From an uncultured Acidobacteriota bacterium (GTDB lineage: Bacteria > Acidobacteriota > Vicinamibacteria > Vicinamibacterales > CAVVIG01): 64,000 nucleotides of DNA. Numbering within the stretch: the stretch's first letter is position 1; each line of letters opens with the position of its first letter. Below, one piece after another: positions 33,356 to 42,026 of the stretch. Position numbers and translations under genes: made by a program. The notes below the pieces were generated by a model. It was not told the DNA's origin. It did no database searches and saw only the letters and a program-made list of their open reading frames with translations. The stretch spans positions 39,091 to 103,090 of the forward strand of contig CADEDC010000011.1 in NCBI GenBank assembly GCA_902825985.1. Direction: 5' to 3'.

Positions 33356-33709
33356 GTGCCCTTCGTGTACATCGTCCGGTGCGCCGACGGCAGCCTGTAT
33401 ACCGGCTATGCCGAGGACGTCGCGCGGCGGGTCGCCGCGCACAACGCCGGGAAAGGGGCGCGGTACACCTCCGGGCGGCGGCCGGTGCGTCTCGTCTTCA
33501 CCGAGGCCTGCGCGTCGCGGGGCGAGGCGCTGCGGCGCGAACACCAGCTCAAGACGTTGACCAGACGGGACAAGGAGGCGGTGGTGGCCGCCTTTCGGCG
33601 CGCCGCACGGAGGCCGCGGGCCCGGAAGGCGAACGGCGGGGAGCCGGGAGGCCCGGCGGAGCAGGTGGCGCAACGCAAGGCGACGGGCGGGCGAAAGCTG
33701 GGCGCGTGA
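33356..33709 (+). CDS. GIY-YIG nuclease-domain protein, UPF0213/YhbQ-like
   Basis: 117 residues. The GIY-YIG core fills the first 80: FVYIVRCADGSLYTGYAEDV, RVAAHNAGKGARYTSGRRPVRLVF, and a Glu within GEALRREHQLKTLTRRDK. The C-terminal tail is basic and Gly-rich. Family members are small single-domain proteins with DNA nuclease activity in some cases and a suspected repair role. GTG 33356 was chosen because it is in frame immediately before the core and 7 nt from a -10 box; the frame upstream overlaps the divergent gene. Confidence 0.86.
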   Translation: MPFVYIVRCADGSLYTGYAEDVARRVAAHNAGKGARYTSGRRPVRLVFTEACASRGEALRREHQLKTLTRRDKEAVVAAFRRAARRPRARKANGGEPGGPAEQVAQRKATGGRKLGA

Positions 33710-33762
33710 GTCAGCCGTAGAAGCGCCGGGTTGCGACGCTCCTACGGCCGACCGCGAGCGAA

Positions 33763-34959
33763 CTACCGGGACGCGGATGCGCCGGCCGCCGGCGTGCGCG
33801 CCGCCGCCGTGCGACGGGTGCCGGTGCCCTTGGTCACCAGCTTCTGGACGCGCCAGTTGATCAGCTCACCCACCCAGATTTCGTTCTCGGACGGGCAGGC
33901 AATCGCGTGGATCCAGCCGAACTCACCGAGGTTGCGGCCGGGACCGCCATACACGCCGAGCACCTTGCCATCGAGCGATACCTTGTAGATGCGGCTCGGG
34001 TAGAGGTCGCCGACGAACAGCACCGGGTTCGGCCCCGGGGTCATGCAGAGCGCGTCGGGCGCGCCGGGCGCCTGCGAGCCGGTCTTGGCGTTCGGCGTCG
34101 GCACGCCGAAGGTGACCTTGCCCTTGTTCACGTCGACCGGGACATCGACGACGAACTCACGCAGGTACTTGCCTTCCGGGTCGAACACCTGGATCCGCCG
34201 GTTGCCACGGTCGGCGACGAAGATCTCGTCCTGCGGCGACACGGCGACGCCGTGCGGCGTATCGAACTGCCCGGGCCCCTTGCCGAGCGAGCCCCAGCTG
34301 GCGACCCATTCACCCTTGGCGTTGGCCTTGCCGACGCGCGAGTTCACGTAGCCGTCCGTGAAGTAGGAGTTGCCCTTCGAATCCCACGCGACGTCGGTCG
34401 GCTGGTTGAACGAGTTGTCGCGGTGCACCGGCACCGGATTGCGCGAATTGTTGTTGGCCGGGGCGGTGACCGCCACACCGGCGCGGGCCAGCAGACCCGA
34501 CAACGTGCTGGCGTAATCCGGCGGCACCATGAAGTGTGACGCCTCTCCCTTGCGGCCGAACACCCACTCGACACGCCCCTGCGGGTTGAACTTGAGGATC
34601 ATGTCGGATCCCTTGTCCACCACCCAGATGTTGTCGTTCTTGTCGACGCGCACGGCGTGGGCGTACGACCAGGCGTAGAGGTTCTTCCCGATCTCGCGAA
34701 CGAACTTGCCGGTCTGATCGAACTCCAGCAACTGCGCTGCGGTCGCCATGTAGGCAGGACCGGTCGAATTGCCACGCGAGAAGACGAACACATGCCCCTT
34801 GGAGTTGACCGCGACGCCACCGATTTCACCGAAGTGAATGTCGTTGGGCATCGTCAGCGGATTCGGCACCGACTCGAACGGCAACTCGGGCACGGACTGC
34901 GCCGCCAGCGGCAATGACGCAGCACCGAGGAACAACAGGGCGAGCACTACACGTTTCAC
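33763..34959 (-). CDS. Exported NHL-repeat beta-propeller protein
   Basis: 398 residues. Signal peptide VVLALLFLGAASLPLAAQ; then six-bladed NHL-type repeats: GGVAVNSKGHVFVFSRGN, HAVRVDKNDNIWVVDKGSDMILKFNPQG, DVAWDSKGNSYFTDGYVNSRVGK, HGVAVSPQDEIFVADRGNRRIQVFDPEG and GWIHAIACPSENEIWVGE. GTG 34957-34959 lies 4 nt behind GGAGGTG; this start matches a proper signal peptide, while the open frame up to 35379 does not. Such propellers serve as binding scaffolds or peptidylglycine lyase-like enzymes; no function can be assigned. A short Ala/Thr/Arg-rich tail ends the protein. Confidence 0.85.
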   Translation of the reverse strand: MKRVVLALLFLGAASLPLAAQSVPELPFESVPNPLTMPNDIHFGEIGGVAVNSKGHVFVFSRGNSTGPAYMATAAQLLEFDQTGKFVREIGKNLYAWSYAHAVRVDKNDNIWVVDKGSDMILKFNPQGRVEWVFGRKGEASHFMVPPDYASTLSGLLARAGVAVTAPANNNSRNPVPVHRDNSFNQPTDVAWDSKGNSYFTDGYVNSRVGKANAKGEWVASWGSLGKGPGQFDTPHGVAVSPQDEIFVADRGNRRIQVFDPEGKYLREFVVDVPVDVNKGKVTFGVPTPNAKTGSQAPGAPDALCMTPGPNPVLFVGDLYPSRIYKVSLDGKVLGVYGGPGRNLGEFGWIHAIACPSENEIWVGELINWRVQKLVTKGTGTRRTAAARTPAAGASASR

Positions 34960-35100
34960 GCACACCTCCATCCGACAACAAACCCGGCCGATTACTTTAC
35001 GCCAGATTGAGCCGGGCTCAAATGGAAACCTCCAGACGCACCACACCGTCGAGGCCGCCCGCCGAGCCGGTGCGGCACCGAAGTTGAACGTCGGCCGGGC

Positions 35101-35334
35101 ATGTCTGACATCCGCTTCGACAGCCTCGAAGACGGCGACCTCGCCGACATCTGGTACGCCCTGAGCGGCTCGGCGATTCGCCACCCGGACCATTTCACGC
35201 CGCTGACCGATGCCGTCTTCGCCGAGCTGCTCGAGCGCCGCGGCGTCGCGATCAATCCGTTCCTGGAGCAGCGGTTCCGGCCGTTCCGGCTGGCCGACTC
35301 GCGCGACGATGCAGCGGCCACCGGGCGCGAGTGA
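35101..35334 (+). CDS. Small protein of unknown function
   Basis: 77 residues, acidic and soluble (SDIRFDSLEDGDLADIWYALSGSAIRH, shown in parts: IRFDSLEDGD, HFTPLTDAVFAELLERRG, FLEQRFRPFR). No family recognised. Evidence that it is real: non-repetitive composition, and its stop overlaps the GTG of the following lipoprotein gene (GTGA), which suggests coupling. No good ribosome site is seen. Confidence 0.55.
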   Translation: MSDIRFDSLEDGDLADIWYALSGSAIRHPDHFTPLTDAVFAELLERRGVAINPFLEQRFRPFRLADSRDDAAATGRE

Positions 35335-36248
35335 ACTCAGCGCCGCCGGCGTCCGTCCAACGCGGCATGGCTGACACACGTCTCTCCTCCGCGGCCGCCC
35401 TCGGACTGGTTGCGGTACTCAGCAGTGGCTGCGACATCGAGGCCCAGATCGCCTCCGTGGGCGGCTCCTTCGAACGGACGCTGACAGTCAGCGGCCCGGT
35501 GCAGCTGAGCCTGACCAACGGCGCCGGCGACGTCCGTGTCGTCCCGGGGACCGACGGCTCAGTCCGCGTGGTGGCCCGCATCTCGGCACGCGAGTCGCCG
35601 CTCGCGCCGCTCAGCGCGGCGGAGCGGGTGCAGCGCATCGAGGCGAACCCGCCCGTCGTGCAGGACGGCAACGTCATCCGGATCGGTGAACTCGCCGACC
35701 GCGGCCTGATCGGCAACGTGACCATCGACTACGAGATTCGCGTGCCGGCGCGGACCAGCGTGCACAGCCGGACGGGCTCGGGCGATCAGCAGATCGGCGG
35801 CATTACGGGTCCGGTCGAGGCGGTCGCGGGCTCAGGCGATCTGACGGTGGGACCGGTCACCGCCGGCGCGACGGTGACCACCGGGTCAGGCGACATCGAC
35901 CTGCTCGGCGCGACCGGCGAGGTCACGATGACGGCCGGCAGCGGCGACGTGCGCGCGACCCAGGTTGCGGGGCGCCTGAGGGCCAAGACCGGATCCGGCG
36001 ACATCGACGTCGAAGGGCGCCCCGAAGACGACTGGTCGGTCGGCACCGGTTCGGGCGACATCGACGTGCGCCTGCCGGCTGGCGCCCGTTTCACGCTCGA
36101 CGCAGCGACGAACTCGGGCCGCGTCGAGGTTTCACATCCGCTCGACGGCAACGCCAGGCCATCGAAACGCCACGCGTCGGGCACCGTCGGCGGCGGTGGC
36201 GCCCGCGTGGCCCTGTCGGCGGCATCCGGTTCGATTCGCGTCCGCTAG
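35331..36248 (+). CDS. DUF4097-type beta-helix lipoprotein
   Basis: 305 residues. The lipobox is VLSSGC. The body is a right-handed beta-solenoid made of short repeats built on GSGD: RTGSGDQQIGG, VAGSGDLTVG, TTGSGDIDLLG, TAGSGDVRATQ, KTGSGDIDVEG and GTGSGDIDVRL, the DUF4097 pattern. Function is unknown; members are often near regulators of envelope stress. GTG 35331 overlaps the previous stop. ATG 35367 is an alternative start that still leaves a signal peptide. Confidence 0.82.
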   Translation: MNSAPPASVQRGMADTRLSSAAALGLVAVLSSGCDIEAQIASVGGSFERTLTVSGPVQLSLTNGAGDVRVVPGTDGSVRVVARISARESPLAPLSAAERVQRIEANPPVVQDGNVIRIGELADRGLIGNVTIDYEIRVPARTSVHSRTGSGDQQIGGITGPVEAVAGSGDLTVGPVTAGATVTTGSGDIDLLGATGEVTMTAGSGDVRATQVAGRLRAKTGSGDIDVEGRPEDDWSVGTGSGDIDVRLPAGARFTLDAATNSGRVEVSHPLDGNARPSKRHASGTVGGGGARVALSAASGSIRVR

Positions 36249-36272
36249 CCGGCACCCGGCACCGGCGCGGCG

Positions 36273-36938
36273 TCAGCCGGCGACGTCCATCGCCTCGATG
36301 AACCGTTCGGCCTCGGCGATGGACGCCTCGAGATCGCGCACCAGTGCGTCCACCTCGGTTCGCACCTTCAGCAGCTCGGCGTCGATGGCGCCAATCGCCT
36401 GTGCGTTCAGGTTGTGTTTCAGGAACAGCACCCGATCGCGCAGCGGCCGCAGCACCGGCTCGATCTTCTCCTGGGCACGAACCATCGACGCGACGAGCGC
36501 ATCGCAGCGCCGGCGTGTCTCGTCCAGTTCGCGTGCGCTCTCGGCCCGCAACGTGCGGTCGGAGTACTGCTTGAGCTCTCTGTCCCACTCTTTCAACAGA
36601 TCGGCGGAGACGTCGCGGATGCTCCTGATCCGATCGTCGACACCGCGCACCCGATCCTCGGCCCGCCGCAGCTGTTTGTCGAGTTTCTCGTACTTCTCCT
36701 CCAGTGCGCCGCCTTCGACCTCGATCACCGACTTGAAGCGCTCGAGAGCGGTCCGGAACTCCTCACGCACCTCCTGCTGCGATTCCCGGGCCTCCCGCAC
36801 CCGCTTCACCAGGATGTCCCGCTTCTCCATCCCGAACTTCTTCATGGTGCCGTAGTACCAGCGGTCGCATCCGGCCGCGGACACGGCGATCACGAGACAC
36901 GGAAGCGCGGCGAAGGTCTGGCGTCTGGTGAAACTCAT
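36273..36938 (-). CDS. DUF2959-type coiled-coil lipoprotein
   Basis: 221 residues. Signal peptide with lipobox (VSAAGC), then CDRWYYGTMKKFGMEKRDILVKRV, the DUF2959 hallmark, and long charged helices (EEFRTALERF, LEEKYEKLDKQLRRAEDRVRG, RVLFLKHNLNAQAIGAID) to the end. Likely a periplasmic helical lipoprotein; its role is unknown. It follows the TIR gene by 12 bp on the same strand. A TTAGAAT box lies 9 nt before its ATG, so it may have its own promoter. Confidence 0.82.
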   Translation of the reverse strand: MSFTRRQTFAALPCLVIAVSAAGCDRWYYGTMKKFGMEKRDILVKRVREARESQQEVREEFRTALERFKSVIEVEGGALEEKYEKLDKQLRRAEDRVRGVDDRIRSIRDVSADLLKEWDRELKQYSDRTLRAESARELDETRRRCDALVASMVRAQEKIEPVLRPLRDRVLFLKHNLNAQAIGAIDAELLKVRTEVDALVRDLEASIAEAERFIEAMDVAG

Positions 36939-36950
36939 GGCGACAACATT

Positions 36951-37979
36951 CTAAGCACGGACCGGTGCTGCCGAAAGCGGTGGACCCAGGGTCGCCACCA
37001 GCCTGTCGAACGGATCGACCAGCGGATCCGGGCTGGTGCCGTCGATGCCGACAATACCAAAGAGCCAGGCCGGCAGCGCCACCGGCTCGATGATCAGCGG
37101 AATCAGCCGCCGCCGTCGATCGCCCATGTCGAGCACCTTGCAGACGATCGCCTCTTCTTCACAGTGCCCGCTGCCGAGATACCGCGTCGAGAGGATGGCC
37201 ACCGTGAAGCGGCTCTGTCGGATGCAGCGCTCCATCTCCTGCAGGAAGCTGGCGTTCGCCGGGAAGTCCCGTTCGTCGATGGCCACCCGGTAGCCGCGGC
37301 CTTCGAGAGCGACGAGCAAGTCGCGTGCGAACGTGCCATCGGGGGCGCCGTGGCGGTAGCTGATGAACACGTCGTACAGAATCGGCAGGGCGGCTCCGAT
37401 GGGCGACACCGCTGCACCCGGCCGGCGGATCGCGACCGGCAGCAGCCCGGTCGGCACGACGTGCAGGCAGGCGAAGAGGCAGAGCGCGAAACATGGAATC
37501 CAGAGGAAGTAGGTCGCCCCCACCGTCGTGCGGCAGCGCTCGATGGACGCCCGGGTCCAGACACGCTCGGGCGCACCGGCGGCGTCGAACAGCAGTTCGT
37601 CGCTGGACAGTTCAGGGTTGGCCGACGCGTAGGCGGCGCCGATCTCGCTCAGCGTGGTGCCGATGACCACACTGCGGCCAGCGTAGCGGGCAGTGCAGGC
37701 GCGCTGGAGCGACCCGCTGCCGAGATAGGCGCCGACTCCCAGCGCGAGCGCCACCATGGCAACCGCCATCCAGACGGTCCGGGACACCACCGATCGGCCG
37801 AGCAGCGCCGGAAGCACCCCGACGGCGACGATGGCCGCAACCGCCAGACCGGCAAACAGCCGGGTCGCGGCCGTGTGGCCGTCCTGCAACGCGCCCGGTG
37901 GTGCGACGGCGGCACCGATGGCCGCCGCGAGGACGACCGTGGCGATGGCAATCCAGCGCCGACGGTCGCGATCGCTCAT
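36951..37979 (-). CDS. Membrane-anchored TIR-domain protein
   Basis: 342 residues. Hydrophobic segments lie at about 9-27, 41-60, 68-86 and 155-180, with a loop of about 65 residues between the third and fourth. The C-terminal TIR domain (201-335) starts YDVFISYRHG and includes VALEGRGYRVAIDERDFP, FTVAILSTRYLGSGHCEEE and RRLIPLIIEPV. A Glu of the CEEE group sits where NAD-cleaving TIR domains have their catalytic Glu. Bacterial TIRs act in anti-phage cell suicide or as protein scaffolds; which applies here is unknown. ATGA overlap with the upstream exported-protein gene couples the two. Confidence 0.85.
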   Translation of the reverse strand: MSDRDRRRWIAIATVVLAAAIGAAVAPPGALQDGHTAATRLFAGLAVAAIVAVGVLPALLGRSVVSRTVWMAVAMVALALGVGAYLGSGSLQRACTARYAGRSVVIGTTLSEIGAAYASANPELSSDELLFDAAGAPERVWTRASIERCRTTVGATYFLWIPCFALCLFACLHVVPTGLLPVAIRRPGAAVSPIGAALPILYDVFISYRHGAPDGTFARDLLVALEGRGYRVAIDERDFPANASFLQEMERCIRQSRFTVAILSTRYLGSGHCEEEAIVCKVLDMGDRRRRLIPLIIEPVALPAWLFGIVGIDGTSPDPLVDPFDRLVATLGPPLSAAPVRA

Positions 37980-38653
37980 CGTGAGGCGCCGGCCGGTACC
38001 GGCAGGTCGAGCACCAGTTCCTGTTTCCCCTCGCCGACCTTCACCACGACCTTGTCACCGGTCTTCGCGCTCGCCGCATCGCGCACCCACATGACATACC
38101 GTCCCGGCACCAGCGACTCCTGCGTCGGACTGCTCAGTTGCGGAAAACGATCGGCGGTCCCGGCGCCCAGCGCGTCCAGCATCCTGGGCAGGTAGAAAAC
38201 CTGCCAGTTTCGGATCTCCTGTCCGTCCTGCAGCGTGCGCACCTGCACCGTCACCGAGCCTCCGAGTTTGCCGCCGCTCTGCCGGCAGTGTTCCAGCTTG
38301 ACCTCGAGGTCGTCGGCGAGCGCCTCGAGAAACGCGGTGAGCCGCGCGGCGTCGCCGGCCGTCAACGCATCCTCGAACACGACGACGTGACGTGCAAGGT
38401 TGGCGCGATAGTCCGCCGGTGACTCGGCCGGCCAGTTGCGGGCGAGGTCCTGGAGATTCGACACGGCAACGCGAGCCCGCCACTCGGCGAAGTTCATCGA
38501 CAGCGACGCGTTGGGCACCCGCGTCAGCTGGCGACCGAGCGACGTGAGGCTCTGGGTGAGCGGAGGTGGCGGCGTCGCGGTGGGCTGCGCGGCGGCACGC
38601 TGCGCCGGGGCAACCAGCAGCACGATGCCGAGAACGGCCGACGTCCAAGTCAT
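37976..38653 (-). CDS. Exported partner protein coupled to the TIR gene
   Basis: 225 residues: signal peptide (TSAVLGIVLLVAPAQRAAA), a helical region (LTSLGRQLTRVPNASLSMNFAEWRARV, in part) and a C-terminal beta domain (GGSVTVQVRTLQDGQEI, NWQVFYLPRML, VPGRYVMWVRDAAS, QELVLDLPVPAG) like a carbohydrate- or carboxypeptidase-regulatory fold. No family name. ATG 38651-38653 follows GGAGGG. Its stop overlaps the TIR start (ATGA), so a shared task is likely, for example a periplasmic sensor for the TIR membrane protein. That role is inference. Confidence 0.72.
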   Translation of the reverse strand: MTWTSAVLGIVLLVAPAQRAAAQPTATPPPPLTQSLTSLGRQLTRVPNASLSMNFAEWRARVAVSNLQDLARNWPAESPADYRANLARHVVVFEDALTAGDAARLTAFLEALADDLEVKLEHCRQSGGKLGGSVTVQVRTLQDGQEIRNWQVFYLPRMLDALGAGTADRFPQLSSPTQESLVPGRYVMWVRDAASAKTGDKVVVKVGEGKQELVLDLPVPAGASR

Positions 38654-38744
38654 GAGACCCTCCACGGGAAGAGGGATGTTAGCAGTCTTTCAGCCGGGAC
38701 CTGTCGGCTCCGGCGCTGCTGACCGGCGGCGCCGCCCGCGGTGT

Positions 38745-38835
38745 CGGGCCCGTGCGTCGTGCCGGGGGCCGGGGGCGCGGGGCACCACCAGCACCAGGCA
38801 CGCGGGGACGGGCACGGGCACGACGCACGGGCCCG
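38745..38835. repeat. Large inverted repeat, possible terminator
   Basis: Arms 38745-38763 and 38817-38835 are perfect 19-bp reverse complements (cgggcccgtgcgtcgtgcc). The 53-nt loop itself is GC-rich with smaller stems. It lies 20 bp past the aminotransferase stop (minus strand), where a terminator is expected, but the loop is long and no T-tract follows. Confidence 0.6.
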
Positions 38836-38854
38836 CGCGCGCCCGGCACGGCGG

Positions 38855-40159
38855 CTAGACGGCGACCTGCTCCCCGCGCTGGATGAGCAGCGCCTCGCTC
38901 GCGGCAAGCAGGGTCGCGAGCGACAGCCCTTCGGCCGCCTTCGTGACCTCGTCGAGCGACGGGAACGACGGCGCGATCCGGATGTTGCGGTCGTGCGGAT
39001 CCTTCCCGTAGGGGAATGTCGCGCCCGGAGGCACGACGGTGATGCCGGCATCCTTGCCGAGCTGGATCACGCGCTTGGCGCAGCCCTCCATCACATCGAA
39101 ACTGATGAAGTAGCCGCCCTCGGGCTTCGTCCAGGTCGCCACGCCGGTACCGCCGAGCAGACGCCCGAAGATGTCCTGCACCTCCTGGAACTTCGGCCGC
39201 AGCGACGCTGCGTGCCTGTCCATCAGCGCCTGAATGCCGGCTTCGTCCTTCAGGAAGCGGACGTGACGCAGTTGGTTCAGCTTGTCGGCGCCGATTGTCC
39301 GGCGCTCCATCTGCTGCAGCAGCCACCTGACGTTCGCGGCCGACGCGGCGACCATGGCGACGCCGGCGCCGGCGAACGTCATCTTCGAGGTGGACGCAAA
39401 GACGAACGCACGGTCGGGGTGCTCGTGTTTCTCGCACAGGGCCATGATGTCGGCCACCCGATTGCGCCGGTCGGCGAACAGGTGGTGCACGCCGTAGGCG
39501 TTGTCCCAGAAGATGCGGAAGTCGGGCGCCGCGGTCGCCATCGCGGCCAGCCGCTCCGCGACGGCGTCCGAGTAGACTTCGCCGGTCGGGTTGCTGTACT
39601 TCGGCACGCACCAGATGCCCTTGATTGTCGGGTCGCCGGCAACCAGCTTCTCGACGACGTCCATGTCGGGCCCCTGCCCCGTCAGCGGCACCGGAATCAT
39701 CGTGATGCCGAAGCCTTCGCAGATCGTGAAGTGCCGGTCGTAGCCGGGCACCGGGCACAGGAACGCCGCCGGGCTGGCTGCCGACCACGGCTGATCGCTG
39801 CCCGGCACGCCGCGTAGCGACGCCCACTCCACCGTATCGTGCATGAGCTCGAGCGACGAGTTGCCGGCGACGATGATCCGATCCGGAGAGGTGCCGACCA
39901 TAGTCGCGAACAGCGCCCGGGCCTCGGGCAGTCCCTGCAGGCCGCCGTAGTTGCGGCAGTCGCTGCCGTCGGCGGCGGTGTAGTCGCTCGCGCCCAGGAT
40001 GGTGAGCATCCCGTTCGAGAAGTCGAGCTGCTCGGGTCCGGGCTTGCCGCGCCCCAGGTTCAGGCTCAATTTGCGGCTTCGAAACGCCTCGTAACGTTCG
40101 CGGGCCTGGTCGCGAAAGGCGCGCAGTTCGGCAGTCGGAAGATTCCGTAGATCGGACAT
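38855..40159 (-). CDS. Class I PLP aminotransferase, MocR/aspartate-aminotransferase-like
   Basis: 434 residues. Signatures: LNLGRGKPGPEQLDFSNG, RNYGGLQGLPEARALFA, VPGYDRHFTICEGFG, CVPKYSNPTGEVYSD, IFWDNAYGVHHL and the PLP-lysine region FASTSKMTFAGAGVA, with the C-terminal Arg site in NIRIAPSFPS. It resembles the PF12897-type group of aspartate aminotransferases rather than classical AspC. Substrates are probably aspartate or another dicarboxylic amino acid. ATG 40157-40159 has GAGGAG upstream. Cytoplasmic and apparently monocistronic. Confidence 0.88.
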   Translation of the reverse strand: MSDLRNLPTAELRAFRDQARERYEAFRSRKLSLNLGRGKPGPEQLDFSNGMLTILGASDYTAADGSDCRNYGGLQGLPEARALFATMVGTSPDRIIVAGNSSLELMHDTVEWASLRGVPGSDQPWSAASPAAFLCPVPGYDRHFTICEGFGITMIPVPLTGQGPDMDVVEKLVAGDPTIKGIWCVPKYSNPTGEVYSDAVAERLAAMATAAPDFRIFWDNAYGVHHLFADRRNRVADIMALCEKHEHPDRAFVFASTSKMTFAGAGVAMVAASAANVRWLLQQMERRTIGADKLNQLRHVRFLKDEAGIQALMDRHAASLRPKFQEVQDIFGRLLGGTGVATWTKPEGGYFISFDVMEGCAKRVIQLGKDAGITVVPPGATFPYGKDPHDRNIRIAPSFPSLDEVTKAAEGLSLATLLAASEALLIQRGEQVAV

Positions 40160-40277
40160 TGCACTCCTCAAAGAATGGCGACGTGCGGAGCCCCTAGTTT
40201 CGCACGACCGGCCGGAATCCCGGAATCCGGGGCGCACTTGAAGTCAGCCGGCGGACCGGCCTATCCTCGCGTGTCCC

Positions 40278-42023
40278 GTGACTCGCCACGCCGCGACGGC
40301 TCTGTTCGTGATTGGCTCGACGCTGGCGCTCGCCCCCGGCGCGCGTCGTGGCGTGGCGGCGGCGCCGCCGCCGATCACGCTGTCGATCGTCGGCACGAAC
40401 GACCTGCATGGCTACGTCTTCCCGTTCAACGGTCGCGGCGGCCTCGAACTGCTCGGCGGCTACGTCAGGAACCTGCGCGCCGTGCGCCAGGCGGACGGCG
40501 GCGGCGTCGTGCTGCTGGATGCCGGCGATACGTTTCAGGGCGGCATCGAGTCCAACCTGAGCGAAGGCGCCCTCGTCGTCGATGCCTACAACGCGCTCGG
40601 CTACACCGCCGCGGCGATCGGGAACCACGAATTCGACTTCGGTCCACTCGACACCTTCGATCCGGCCGACGGACCCGACCCCCGCGGCGCGCTGAAGGCG
40701 ATGGCGGCCCGCGCCCGCTTTCCGTTTCTGGCCGCCAATCTGATCGACGCTGCCACCGGCCGGCAGGTGGACTGGGAGAACGTCCATCCGTCGACGATGA
40801 CGACGGTCGCCGGCCTGCGCATCGGCGTCGTCGGCGCGATGACCGCCGACGGTCTGCGTTCGACGCTTGCCGCCAACGTGCACGGCCTGCGACTGGCGCC
40901 GCTGGCCTCCACCGTGACCGCCGAAGCCGCGGCCCTCAGGAATCGCGGCGCCGACCTCGTGCTGTTGACGATTCACGCCGGCGGACGCTGTTCGCAGTTC
41001 TCGGATCCGGCCGATCTCTCGAGCTGCGACGCGAATGCCGAGATCGTGCGGCTGCTGCACGAGCTGCCGCGCGGCACGCTCGACGCCGTCGTTGCCGGCC
41101 ATACGCATGCCGGTCTGGCGCATGTCGTCGACGGCGTGCCGGTCATCGAGTCGCTGTGGGGCGGCCGCGCCTTCGGCCGGGTCGACCTGTCGGTCGACCC
41201 GGCGACGAAGCGGGTGGTGTCGGTGCGGCTGTTTCCTCCGCACGACCTCTGTCCGACGGCGGCGTGCAGCGCGCGGGCCGCCGGCGTCCCAGCGCCCGCG
41301 GACGCGCCGATTCCGTCGGGGGAGGCGATCTACGAAGGACGCCGGGTCGCCGCCGATGGCGCCATCACGGCGGCGATGGCGCCCGAACTGGCGCGCGTCC
41401 GCCGGCTGCAGTCGGAGCCGTTGCCGGTGACCATCGATACCCTGGTTCGACGCGGCGTCGACGCCGGCGCCCCGCTCGGCAATCTGTTCGCGGACGCGAT
41501 GCGCGAGGCCATGCCGGGTGCCGACGTCTCCGTGAACAACAACGGCTTCGCCGGCCTGCGCGCCGATTTGCCGCCCGGGCCGCTGACGTTCGGCCGCCTC
41601 TACGACGTCTTCCCGTTCGACAACCGGCTGGTGCAGCTGACGCTGACCGGCGAGCAGCTCGAACGCGTGTTCGTCGAGGAAGTACGGCGCGATCGGCCCG
41701 GCGCCCTCTCGGTGTCGGGCGTCCGCGTCCACGCCCGGTGCGACGGCGCCGACCTGCGCGTCCGGCTGACGCGGGCGGCGGGTGAGCCGATCGACGCCGC
41801 CGACCGCCTGTCGGTGGTCACCTCCGACATGCTGGCCGCCGGCGTGGTGTTCTCGCCGGTTGCCCCCTCGACCGGTGTCGTCATCCCCGCCACAGCACCA
41901 ATCGTCCGCACGGTCGTCGAGCGTTGGCTGCGACGACGCGGTGGGCATCTGTCGGAGGCGCAGTTCCTGGACAGCGGCGGCGCCCGCTGGACCTACCCGG
42001 ACGGCGCCTGCCGGGTGCCCTGA
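40278..42023 (+). CDS. Exported 5'-nucleotidase/UshA-family metallophosphatase
   Basis: 581 residues. A weak signal peptide (TALFVIGSTLALAPGARRGVAAA) precedes a calcineurin-like domain with VGTNDLHGY, LLDAGDTFQG, AIGNHEFDFG and AGHTHAG, which supply the two-metal site. The C-terminal nucleotidase domain has NNNGFAGLRADL and VFPFDNRLVQLTLTGEQLERVF. It probably hydrolyses nucleotides or related phosphoesters in the periplasm. GTG 40278 is the start; TATCCT lies 10 nt upstream, so the leader would be very short. Confidence 0.88.
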   Translation: MTRHAATALFVIGSTLALAPGARRGVAAAPPPITLSIVGTNDLHGYVFPFNGRGGLELLGGYVRNLRAVRQADGGGVVLLDAGDTFQGGIESNLSEGALVVDAYNALGYTAAAIGNHEFDFGPLDTFDPADGPDPRGALKAMAARARFPFLAANLIDAATGRQVDWENVHPSTMTTVAGLRIGVVGAMTADGLRSTLAANVHGLRLAPLASTVTAEAAALRNRGADLVLLTIHAGGRCSQFSDPADLSSCDANAEIVRLLHELPRGTLDAVVAGHTHAGLAHVVDGVPVIESLWGGRAFGRVDLSVDPATKRVVSVRLFPPHDLCPTAACSARAAGVPAPADAPIPSGEAIYEGRRVAADGAITAAMAPELARVRRLQSEPLPVTIDTLVRRGVDAGAPLGNLFADAMREAMPGADVSVNNNGFAGLRADLPPGPLTFGRLYDVFPFDNRLVQLTLTGEQLERVFVEEVRRDRPGALSVSGVRVHARCDGADLRVRLTRAAGEPIDAADRLSVVTSDMLAAGVVFSPVAPSTGVVIPATAPIVRTVVERWLRRRGGHLSEAQFLDSGGARWTYPDGACRVP

Positions 42024-42026
42024 GGC

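Noticed and set aside
40194..41948. 584-codon open frame on the minus strand
   Set aside because: It overlaps the nucleotidase gene, which carries full metallophosphatase motifs on the plus strand.
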